A stretch of 64,000 nt of DNA from Trinickia fusca (GTDB lineage: Bacteria > Pseudomonadota > Gammaproteobacteria > Burkholderiales > Burkholderiaceae): contig NZ_RBZV01000016.1 of assembly GCF_003628145.1 (NCBI RefSeq), forward strand, positions 47,133-111,132, in the 5' to 3' direction. Below the pieces are notes generated by a model. It saw only the letters and a program-made list of their open reading frames with translations. It made no database searches and was not told the origin of the DNA. Position numbers and translations under genes: made by a program. Every line of letters starts with the position of its first letter. Within the stretch, counting starts at the first letter, position 1. Shown in pieces: positions 1 to 7,095 of the stretch.

Positions 1-2
1 CC

Positions 3-329
3 TATATGCGTCTTGCCGAAGTCGTCCAATACATCCAGGACAATTACGTCCAGCCGCTGAATCTCACGCAGCTGGCAGAGATGGCCGGCATGTCGGTCGC
101 GCAGCTCGAGCGCTATTTCCATAAGGTATTTCATCTGACGCCACGACAAGTGCTGCTGAAGACACGGCTCGATGCGGCCACGGCCCTGCTCGTGACGCAA
201 GAAAAGGTGACCGACGTGGCGGCATTGTGCGGTTACACCGATCACAGCGCGTTCACACGGCAATTCAAGGCGACGGTCGGCGTGACGCCCACGGAGTACC
301 GGATGCTGCTCGGGGGGCATTCGCGCTGA
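3..329 (+). CDS. AraC-family transcriptional regulator, C-terminal part (5' end outside window)
   Basis: The reading frame is open to the left edge, so this is the 3' part of a longer gene; the methionine at position 6 is probably internal. The visible 107 residues form an AraC/XylS DNA-binding domain: two helix-turn-helix units, the second carrying the family signature around residues 68-98 (VTDVAALCGYTDHSAFTRQF, then VTPTEYR). The ligand or dimerisation domain that would name the inducer is not visible. No partner gene is in view. Confidence 0.9.
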   Translation, partial: YMRLAEVVQYIQDNYVQPLNLTQLAEMAGMSVAQLERYFHKVFHLTPRQVLLKTRLDAATALLVTQEKVTDVAALCGYTDHSAFTRQFKATVGVTPTEYRMLLGGHSR

Positions 330-489
330 CGTGACGTGCAAATTGCGCGCCACAAGATTTGGATGGTGGTCTGAGTCGATTAGGATCGCAAACTGTTTTT
401 CGCAGAATGCCTAGGTAATGGCGGAATGGCACTGATGCTAATTCGCCATTCGCCTTGACGCTCGGCAAGGGCTGTTCGATAGTGGCCTG

Positions 490-1833
490 GTGGTCCGATT
501 CGATTCCTACGACATGCCTACGACGTCAGACCCCCGTGCGAGCGATATCACTTTTCCGGCGACATGCGGACGCTGCGGTGCCCGCGTGTCCGAGCCCGTA
601 TCGTTCTGTCCGCATTGCGGCGCCCACGCGAGACTAGCGTTTCGCCGTGATGCGTCGCAGCCCGCTTCTCGTGCTACGCCGACGGAATCAGTCAAGCGGG
701 CAAGTGCAGGTGCAGGCGTAGCGTCGACGAGCGAGCGTACGGCGCGTACCGAGCGTACGGCTTCCGCGCTCGGCGATGCGTTGTGGCCGGAATTGCGGCC
801 TAAGCCGTTGTTCGCAACAGGCGACCCAGATCCGTATGGTGATGCGCGCGGTTCGTCCAAGGCGCCGTCACGTCATTGGGGATTGAAAAGCGGAACCGGC
901 CTCGTGTTGTGCGCCTTCGTCGTGCTGTATGGCGGCGTGGTGCTGCTGCATAGCCACAACCGGGATGTTTCGAGCGAGCAGGAGTCGTCCTCGAGTACTG
1001 CCGAGGGTAGTGTGACCGTGGGCAGCGTCGCGCACACGCCGTCACAGCCGTCAGCGACATCGAACCCATCGGCTCAAGCGAAGCCCGATGCGATCGCAGC
1101 GGCACCCGCACCCGCCTCGATCATGCCGCTCCCGCCCATCGTGTCGGCTGCACCTTCGGCGTCTCGAGCCATCGCACAGGCGCCCCCCGCGAATGTGCCG
1201 GCCATGCTGCCTGAGCCGGCGCCGAAGCCCGCACCGACGCAGGCACAAACACCGATGCAGACGCCGAACGCCGTCGCTACCGACGCTCGCCATCCGCATC
1301 GTTCGCGCACGGCAGTGGCGCAAGTGTTCGTTCCCTCGCAGACACCGTCGCACGCGGCAAGCGCCAAGCCAGTGCCGCGCCCGCCTGGCGCACGTGTACC
1401 GTCCTGGACTGCGCCGCGACAAGACTACGCTATGCGCAGTGATCGCCGTGAAATGCCCGCGCCCACCTCGGTCTCGCGCGCCGTGGCAAGTGCGCAAGCG
1501 AGCCTCGAGAAAAACGACCTCAGCGCGGCACGTGCAGCGTTGGCGAGCGTTCAGGCTACCGAGCCCGACAACAGCGAGGCGTTCATGCTGCGGCAGGATT
1601 TGGCCTCACGTGAACGCGCTCGCGACGCTGCATTGAACGCGGCGCGCGGCTGTATGGCGCAGGAGCGCTGGAAATGCGCATGGCACAACGCGGGCAACGC
1701 GTTGTCGATCGATTCGAGCAACGCCGAAGCGAAGGCGCTCATCGAGCGCTCGATCGTCGACTCGGGCGAAGCCACTCGGCCGGCAGGCCCTGGGCCTGAT
1801 CCCGATCTGCCGGGCTTCCCTGAAGTTCAGTAA
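490..1833 (+). CDS. Zinc-ribbon / single-pass membrane protein with Pro-Ala-rich linker and TPR-like C-terminus
   Basis: A 447-residue protein opening with a double CxxC zinc ribbon (CGRCG near residue 26, CPHCG near residue 41). A basic/polar stretch follows, then one membrane segment near residues 137-154. A long Pro/Ala/Thr-rich linker of about 200 residues leads to a helical C-terminal part (about residues 325-430, SLEKNDLSAARAALASVQAT) resembling tetratricopeptide repeats. This architecture suggests a cytoplasmic zinc ribbon and a periplasmic protein-interaction domain. The start is uncertain: GTG 490 gives the longest form, ATG 514 is an alternative, and neither has a strong ribosome-binding site. 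The function is unknown. Confidence 0.75.
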   Translation: MVRFDSYDMPTTSDPRASDITFPATCGRCGARVSEPVSFCPHCGAHARLAFRRDASQPASRATPTESVKRASAGAGVASTSERTARTERTASALGDALWPELRPKPLFATGDPDPYGDARGSSKAPSRHWGLKSGTGLVLCAFVVLYGGVVLLHSHNRDVSSEQESSSSTAEGSVTVGSVAHTPSQPSATSNPSAQAKPDAIAAAPAPASIMPLPPIVSAAPSASRAIAQAPPANVPAMLPEPAPKPAPTQAQTPMQTPNAVATDARHPHRSRTAVAQVFVPSQTPSHAASAKPVPRPPGARVPSWTAPRQDYAMRSDRREMPAPTSVSRAVASAQASLEKNDLSAARAALASVQATEPDNSEAFMLRQDLASRERARDAALNAARGCMAQERWKCAWHNAGNALSIDSSNAEAKALIERSIVDSGEATRPAGPGPDPDLPGFPEVQ

Positions 1834-1898
1834 ATAAAATCAGTAAAACTAAATAATAAGCGTTCGCTTGAAGTGAGGCCTACGCTAGGCGGGGAAGG

Positions 1899-3191
1899 TC
1901 AATGGCCGCGGCTGGCTAGTGCATCGGCGGCGATCTTGCGCAGATACGTGAGCTCAGCGGCCACGAGCCCCAATGGCCCGAATGTGCGTGTGAGCCCGAA
2001 TCGCGCGAACGCAGGCGGGATAGAGCGGCCTTCGGCGATCGCGGAGGCGATCAGCTCGCCGGCAACCGTCGTCGGTGCGAGGCCGTGCCCGCCGAAGCCG
2101 ACGGCATGCCAGACGCCGTCGACCGAGCGGCCGATCTGCGGCATCTGGTGGCGCGCATAGCTCATGAGGCCGCCCCACGCGTATTCGATCTTGACGCCGC
2201 GCAATTGCGGATACACATGCAACAGATCGCGCGTGAGCAACCGCTCGATCCGTTGTGGTTCACGCTCGAAGATGGAAATGCGCCCGCCCCATAGGATGCG
2301 CGTGTCGCTTAGCGGCCGGTAATAGTCGAAGGCAAAGCGCGAATCATAGACGGCCGAGGCGCAATCGATCGCCTCCTTGAGTCGCGCGCCGAGCGGCTCG
2401 GTCGTGACGATGTACGTGGCGATCGGCAACACGGCGCGCTCGACACGGCGATAGACGTTGCGCGCATAGCCACCGCCAGCCATGACGACATGCCGGGCAG
2501 CGATCGATCCGCCAGATGTCTGTACCAGATAACCTTCGCGCGTCCGATCGAGCTTCACGACCGGGCTGTGTTCATACACGCGCACGCCAGCTTTGGTGAG
2601 CGTGGTGGCAAGACCGAGCACGTACTTGAGCGGATGAAGATGAAACCCGTTGGGCTCGAACAGGCCCGCGTGATAGCGCTCGGTTTTCAAGCGGCTGCGC
2701 ATGTTGTCGACGGAAAGCGGTTGCCACTCGACGCCGAACGCTTCGAGCATGAGCTTGCGCTGCGCTTCGAGCGCGGTGGGCCTGCCGAACCAGTCGGCGA
2801 GGATCGCGCCCGCATGCACCGCGTCGCACGCGATGGCGTAGCGCGCGATGCGCGAGCGAATCAGCTCGACGGCATCGAGCGTCAGCGCATAGAGCGCTCG
2901 CGCGTCATGCGAGCCCAGCACGCGTAACAACTCGGCGCAGTCGAGGCTGTACCCGCCGAACACGAACCCGCCGTTGCGTCCCGACGCGCCGAAGCCGACG
3001 CGCTCGGCCTCGAGCACGGCGATATTGGATACGCCGCGTTCGACGAGCCCGAGCGCCGTACAAAGCCCGGCGAGGCCGCCGCCGACGATACAGACTTCGG
3101 TCTCGTCGTGCGGCGTGGCGAGTGCCGGCCATGCCGGGCGCTCGACGCTCGCTTCGTAATAGCTGGCGGGGAGCGGCGTGGGCGGGGGCAT
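1899..3191 (-). CDS. FAD-dependent amino-acid/amine oxidase (DAO family, OrdL/PuuB/AmaA-like)
   Basis: A 430-residue flavoprotein with the DAO-family N-terminus: a Rossmann dinucleotide fold VCIVGGGLAGL near residues 33-43, then ERVGFGASGRNGG, the usual FAD contact in gamma-glutamylputrescine oxidases and L-pipecolate oxidase AmaA. Near the C-terminus GGHGLAPTTVAGELIA is the second FAD-binding segment. Such enzymes oxidise secondary or primary amines with release of hydrogen peroxide. The substrate cannot be read from sequence. Pipecolate is a candidate because the 2-aminoadipate branch of lysine catabolism is encoded 9 kb away, but this is inference. The stop lies 30 bp from the start side of the aldo-keto reductase stop, so the two may be co-transcribed. 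Confidence 0.88.
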   Translation of the reverse strand: MPPPTPLPASYYEASVERPAWPALATPHDETEVCIVGGGLAGLCTALGLVERGVSNIAVLEAERVGFGASGRNGGFVFGGYSLDCAELLRVLGSHDARALYALTLDAVELIRSRIARYAIACDAVHAGAILADWFGRPTALEAQRKLMLEAFGVEWQPLSVDNMRSRLKTERYHAGLFEPNGFHLHPLKYVLGLATTLTKAGVRVYEHSPVVKLDRTREGYLVQTSGGSIAARHVVMAGGGYARNVYRRVERAVLPIATYIVTTEPLGARLKEAIDCASAVYDSRFAFDYYRPLSDTRILWGGRISIFEREPQRIERLLTRDLLHVYPQLRGVKIEYAWGGLMSYARHQMPQIGRSVDGVWHAVGFGGHGLAPTTVAGELIASAIAEGRSIPPAFARFGLTRTFGPLGLVAAELTYLRKIAADALASRGH

Positions 3192-3221
3192 GCCGTCGTC
3201 GGGGAGGCTGGCGGGCTTGGC

Positions 3222-4256
3222 TTAGACCACCGGCGGATTGAGCCGCGTGAAGCCCGCCTGCCGGTAGTAGGGCGTATGAGGATAGGCCGGTGTGACCGCG
3301 CTGACTGCGTCGAGCCGTGCGATCTGCTCCTTCTCGAGTTGCCAGCCGACGGCACCGAGGTTCTGACGCAACTGCTCTTCGTTGCGCGCGCCGATGATGA
3401 CCGACGACACCGTAGGCCGCTGCAACAGCCAGTTCAGTGCGATTTGCGGCACGCTCTTGCCGGTTTCCTCGGCGATCGCATCGAGCACATCAACCACGCT
3501 GTAGAGCAGCTCGTCGGCCACAGGCGGCGCCCAGATGGTCGTCTCATGCAGACGGCTTTGTTGCGGCAGGGGTTGCCCGCGTCGCACTTTGCCGGTCAGC
3601 CGGCCCCAGCCGAGCGGGCTCCACACGAGCGCGCCGACGCCCTGATCGATACCGAGCGGCATCAGATCCCATTCGTAGTCGCGGCCGACCAGCGAGTAGT
3701 ACGCCTGGTGCGCGACATAACGCTGATAGCCGTACTTTTCTGCCACGGCGAGCGACTTCATGAGCTGCCAGCCCGAGAAATTCGACACGCCGATGTAGCG
3801 GATCTTGCCGGCGCGCACGAGCTCGTCAAGTGTGGCGACCACTTCTTCCACGGGCGTACTCGCATCGAAGGCGTGCAGCTGAAAGATGTCGATGTGATCG
3901 ATGCTCATGCGCTGGAGCGCGGCGTCGACTGCGCGGATCAGGCGCGAGCGTGACGAGCCCGCATCGTTGGGACCGTCGCCGGTCGGCAGCGACGCTTTCG
4001 TCGAAATCAGCACGCTGTTGCGCCGGCCCTTGATCGCTTCGCCGAGCACTTGCTCGGAAGCGCCGTCCGAATAGACATCGGCCGTGTCGAACAGCGTGAG
4101 GCCCGCGTCGAGGCAGATGTCGACGATGCGGCGCGCTTCGTCGGCGTTCGTCGTCCCCCAGTTGCTGAAGAGCGGACCCGTCCCGCCGAACGTGCCAGCG
4201 CCAAAGCTCAAGACGGGCACTTTGAGGCCGGACTGACCCAGATTCCGATATTCCAT
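3222..4256 (-). CDS. Aldo/keto reductase
   Basis: A 344-residue NADPH-dependent (alpha/beta)8-barrel aldo-keto reductase. The start at 4256 (MEYRNLGQSGLKV) was chosen over the longer frame because GGAGAA lies just upstream and the family begins with this Y/R-LG-SGLKV strand. Catalytic Asp and Tyr are seen in LFDTADVYSDGASEQVLGEAIKG, with the Lys in SVLISTK and the His in DHIDIFQLHAFD. The C-terminal SSVIIGARNEEQLRQNLGA is the cofactor-binding end. It resembles the YajO/MgrA-type general aldehyde/ketone reductases; the substrate is unknown. It lies upstream of the FAD oxidase on the same strand. Confidence 0.92.
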   Translation of the reverse strand: MEYRNLGQSGLKVPVLSFGAGTFGGTGPLFSNWGTTNADEARRIVDICLDAGLTLFDTADVYSDGASEQVLGEAIKGRRNSVLISTKASLPTGDGPNDAGSSRSRLIRAVDAALQRMSIDHIDIFQLHAFDASTPVEEVVATLDELVRAGKIRYIGVSNFSGWQLMKSLAVAEKYGYQRYVAHQAYYSLVGRDYEWDLMPLGIDQGVGALVWSPLGWGRLTGKVRRGQPLPQQSRLHETTIWAPPVADELLYSVVDVLDAIAEETGKSVPQIALNWLLQRPTVSSVIIGARNEEQLRQNLGAVGWQLEKEQIARLDAVSAVTPAYPHTPYYRQAGFTRLNPPVV

Positions 4257-4352
4257 CGCGTTTTCTCCGTTCTCGATTCGTTTGAGGCGGCGCGCATTGA
4301 CTGCGCACCACCGGTTGACCGGCACGGGAACCGCGGTTTGGCGGAACCCGGG

Positions 4353-5270
4353 CTAGCCGAGGCTCGACGCTACCGCTTCGCCGACATCGGCAAGCGCGGC
4401 ATCGCACCGAGCGAAGGGGGCATCCGTTTGCGTCAGATAGGCCGCCACGAAGATCGGCGCGCGCTCGGGCGGCCACATGATCGCGATATCGTTGTGCGTA
4501 CCGTGCTCGCCCCCGCCCGTTTTGTCGCCAACGCGCCAATCCTTCGGCAGCTTCGCGCGCAGCTTCGCGCCGCCGGTCTGGCATCCCACGAGCCACGCGA
4601 TCATCTGCGCGCGCGATTGCGCGGTCAGCACGTCGCCGAGCAACACGTTGCGCATATCGGCGAGCATGGCGATGGGTGTGGTCGTGTCGCGCGGATCGCC
4701 GGGAATGGCTTCGTTCACCGTGGGCTCGTTGCGGTCGAGCCGCGTGACAGTATCCCCCAATTGCCGGACGAATGCAGTGAGCTGCGCGGGGCCGCCGAAG
4801 CTGGCGAGCAAGAGATTGCCAGCCGTGTCGTCGCTGAGCGTGATGGCCGCTTCGCACAGCTCGCCCATCGTCATGCCGGTGTCCGTATGCTTTTCTGTCG
4901 CAGGCGAGGCGATGACGACATCGCTACGCGCGTACATGATGCGGCGCGCGAGATCCTCTTCGCGACGGTCGACACGCGCCAGGACCGCAGCGGCCGCGAG
5001 GAACTTGAACGTGCTGCACATGGGAAACAGCTCGTGCATGCGATGGCCTGCCGTCAAGCCCGAGGCCGAATCGTAGATTGCGACGCCGAGCCGGCCGTCG
5101 ACCTCGCGCTCGATCTGCGCGAGCCGCGCTTCAATCTGGTCCGGCAGGGCCTTCATCCTGCGTGCATCACTGGCTGACGCACTGTGCTTCGATGCGCGGG
5201 CCAAGATGGGATCCGAAAGCCCTGCTATGACACCGCCCATCAGCGTACCGAGAAAATGTCTGCGCTCCAT
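4353..5270 (-). CDS. Class A beta-lactamase, Tat-type signal, SDD variant
   Basis: A 305-residue serine beta-lactamase. The N-terminus ERRHFLGTLMGG looks like a twin-arginine signal, so export is probably folded and to the periplasm. Active-site motifs occur in class A order: S86-T-F-K89, S146-D-D148 where the family normally has SDN, E182-P-T-V-N186 (the omega-loop Glu166/Asn170 pair) and K250-T-G followed by Gly where Ser/Thr is usual. A strong AAGGAG ribosome-binding site sits 8 nt before the ATG. It is divergent from an AmpR-type regulator, the arrangement of inducible ampR-penicillinase pairs. The two substituted positions make the substrate profile hard to predict. Confidence 0.93.
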   Translation of the reverse strand: MERRHFLGTLMGGVIAGLSDPILARASKHSASASDARRMKALPDQIEARLAQIEREVDGRLGVAIYDSASGLTAGHRMHELFPMCSTFKFLAAAAVLARVDRREEDLARRIMYARSDVVIASPATEKHTDTGMTMGELCEAAITLSDDTAGNLLLASFGGPAQLTAFVRQLGDTVTRLDRNEPTVNEAIPGDPRDTTTPIAMLADMRNVLLGDVLTAQSRAQMIAWLVGCQTGGAKLRAKLPKDWRVGDKTGGGEHGTHNDIAIMWPPERAPIFVAAYLTQTDAPFARCDAALADVGEAVASSLG

Positions 5271-5374
5271 CGTTGCGGCTCCTTGAGAAAGCGGAGAATA
5301 TCGCGGTAATTCGGGAAGTCGACAATCGACGAATACTTTCCGCTGACAAAACTATTTCTTATGGATCGACGCGC
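5271..5374. promoter_or_regulatory. Divergent bla / ampR-like intergenic control region
   Basis: These 104 bp separate the beta-lactamase start from the LysR regulator start. They hold a short perfect palindrome, GTCGA-CAA-TCGAC at 5318-5330, a candidate operator half of an AmpR-type site. In known ampR-bla pairs the regulator binds this gap, represses itself and activates bla when cell-wall fragments accumulate. The site assignment is inference. Confidence 0.5.
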
Positions 5375-6244
5375 ATGGCCCGACATCTTCCGTTGAACGC
5401 GCTGCGCGCTTTCGAGGCGTCGGCGCGGCATGCGAGCTTCACACGCGCCGCGCGCGAATTGAGCGTGACGCAGGCTGCCGTGAGTCAGCAGGTGCGCGCG
5501 CTCGAGGAGCGGCTTGGTGTCGCACTGTTCAAACGCTTGCCGCGCGGGCTCGGCTTGACCGACGAAGGACTCGCGCTGTTGCCCGTGCTGACCGATGCAT
5601 TCGATCGCATCGATGCAGTGCTGCGCCGTTTCGAGGGCGGCCACTTTCATGAGGTGCTGACGGTGGGCGTGGTGGGTACGTTCGCGGTGGGTTGGCTGAT
5701 GCCGCGCTTGCAGCGGTTTCGCGTGGCTCATCCGTTCATCGAGCTGCGATTGCTGACGCACAACAACCTCGTCGACGTGGCGGCGGAGGGCTTCGACTTT
5801 GCCATTCGCTTCGGCGACGGCAACTGGCCGGGCACGCAAGCCACGCCGCTGCTCAATGCACCGCTGGGCGCAATGTGCACGCCGGAGCTCGCGCGCAGGC
5901 TGAAGCATCCGCGCGAGTTGGCGAACGAGACGTTGCTGCGCTCGTATCGTGCCGACGAGTGGGCGCTATGGTTCGAGGCGGCCGGCGTGGTGCCGCCAGC
6001 CATCCGCGGGCCCGTGTTCGATTCGTCGCAGTTGATGGTCGAAGCGGCCGTGCAAGGGGCGGGCGTCGCGCTCGCGCCCGTGCGCATGTTCGAGCGCGAA
6101 CTGCGTTCGGGCCGGCTCGTGCGTGCGTTCGACGTCGAAGTCGATACGGGTAGCTACTGGCTCACGTGGCTCAAGTCCAAGCACGTGACGCCGGCCATGC
6201 AGTCGTTCATGAACTGGATCGGTGCGGAGACGGCTGGCGTTTAA
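5375..6244 (+). CDS. LysR-family regulator, AmpR/GcvA-like, divergent to beta-lactamase
   Basis: A 289-residue LysR regulator. The start at 5375 (MARHLPLNALRAFE) was chosen because AmpR proteins begin with this LPLNxLRAFEAxARHxSFT pattern; the frame upstream is not family-like. The winged HTH spans residues 5-65 (TQAAVSQQVRALEERLGVALF). The effector domain follows with the AmpR-type GVVGTFAVGWLMPRL strand. In AmpR this domain senses muropeptides or UDP-MurNAc-pentapeptide. The position opposite the class A enzyme supports the role of beta-lactamase regulator. Confidence 0.88.
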   Translation: MARHLPLNALRAFEASARHASFTRAARELSVTQAAVSQQVRALEERLGVALFKRLPRGLGLTDEGLALLPVLTDAFDRIDAVLRRFEGGHFHEVLTVGVVGTFAVGWLMPRLQRFRVAHPFIELRLLTHNNLVDVAAEGFDFAIRFGDGNWPGTQATPLLNAPLGAMCTPELARRLKHPRELANETLLRSYRADEWALWFEAAGVVPPAIRGPVFDSSQLMVEAAVQGAGVALAPVRMFERELRSGRLVRAFDVEVDTGSYWLTWLKSKHVTPAMQSFMNWIGAETAGV

Positions 6245-6264
6245 CTCGGCGCGCCGCGGATACG

Positions 6265-6519
6265 TCAAGTGACTGCTAGATTTCTCTGCCGATCTGCGCC
6301 TTGATGCAGCGTTCGCTTATTCGTGCGCGCAGGAAAGCCCCTGCGCCGATCATCGCGCTGCGCTTGCGGGGCCTGTGCCACCTGCAAGGCGTGACTCCGA
6401 CGCTTGTGCTCGACGATCGCACCGGCATCCACTTTGGCAAGCTTGTCGTACTCGCGATAGGGCAGCGGCTGGCCATCAGCCGAAAAACACAACATCTTTA
6501 TCTTGCTGGAACGCGACAT
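6265..6519 (-). CDS. Small hypothetical protein (possibly frameshifted)
   Basis: An 84-codon frame with ATG at 6519 and a TAGGAG ribosome-binding site about 10 nt upstream. The N-terminal half (MSRSSKIKMLCFSADGQPLP) looks like a real small soluble protein. From about residue 48 the chosen frame becomes Arg/Gln-rich. The overlapping minus-strand frame 6276-6476 gives a more protein-like tail (RKRSAMIGAGAFLRARISER), so a frameshift near 6370-6400 is possible. The function is unknown. Confidence 0.45.
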   Translation of the reverse strand: MSRSSKIKMLCFSADGQPLPYREYDKLAKVDAGAIVEHKRRSHALQVAQAPQAQRDDRRRGFPARTNKRTLHQGADRQRNLAVT

Positions 6520-6755
6520 TAGGATATTGCTCCTACACGGGTCTTTAAAAATTCCGGCATTATGTCGATTTTTTGGGTGGTTAATTTTATTTCCGGTCGT
6601 GACATAAGCTTGTGGGGCGTAAATTTTGGCGAAAGTAGACGAAATTGTATGGTTTGTGTCGACTGCGTTTGGTATGGAAGGGGTGTTATCGGTGAGGCTG
6701 CGACAAAGTCGCGCGTTTTGGCTTTGATGATACGTGGATTGCGTGCGAGAGCGAT

Positions 6756-7094
6756 ATGAAGAAGCGATTTTTGTTTGTTTTAGATGCTGCAGTGATATTG
6801 GTCGTTGTTTGTTTTTTTCTGTCTATTTGTTACCGCATGGCTTTTCCGATGTGGAGGTATGATAGGCAGATTTCGTTCGTTCAATTATTTATGATATTGC
6901 CGGTGGCGACTGGTGGTTTGTGGTTGCTTTTTAGGATGCTGAGAAAAGACCGGTCGAACACTTGCTTCTATAAATTTTGCCGTTGGATGGCTGATGGTGA
7001 GCCGAATCGCCGCTTGCTTGTAACTGCTGTCGGTGCGGTGACTTTTATTTGCATTATGGAATTTATATCTTTCGTTATGAAGGTGGCGCTCTAA
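6756..7094 (+). CDS. Small integral membrane protein upstream of the repeat protein
   Basis: A 112-residue protein with three predicted membrane segments, near residues 4-26, 42-60 and 88-108, and a basic loop (RMLRKDRSN) in between. It ends one base before the start of the giant repeat protein, so the two are almost certainly one transcript. Its codons and the 230 bp before it are clearly AT-richer than the surrounding genome, which suggests horizontal origin. No family was recognised. The tight coupling suggests a role linked to the downstream protein (membrane partner or immunity-like), which is inference only. Confidence 0.65.
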   Translation: MKKRFLFVLDAAVILVVVCFFLSICYRMAFPMWRYDRQISFVQLFMILPVATGGLWLLFRMLRKDRSNTCFYKFCRWMADGEPNRRLLVTAVGAVTFICIMEFISFVMKVAL

Positions 7095-7095
7095 T

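Noticed and set aside
6562..6759. 65-codon plus-strand frame before the small membrane gene
   Set aside because: No ribosome-binding site, irregular composition and no protein-like pattern; the stretch is more likely leader or promoter DNA.
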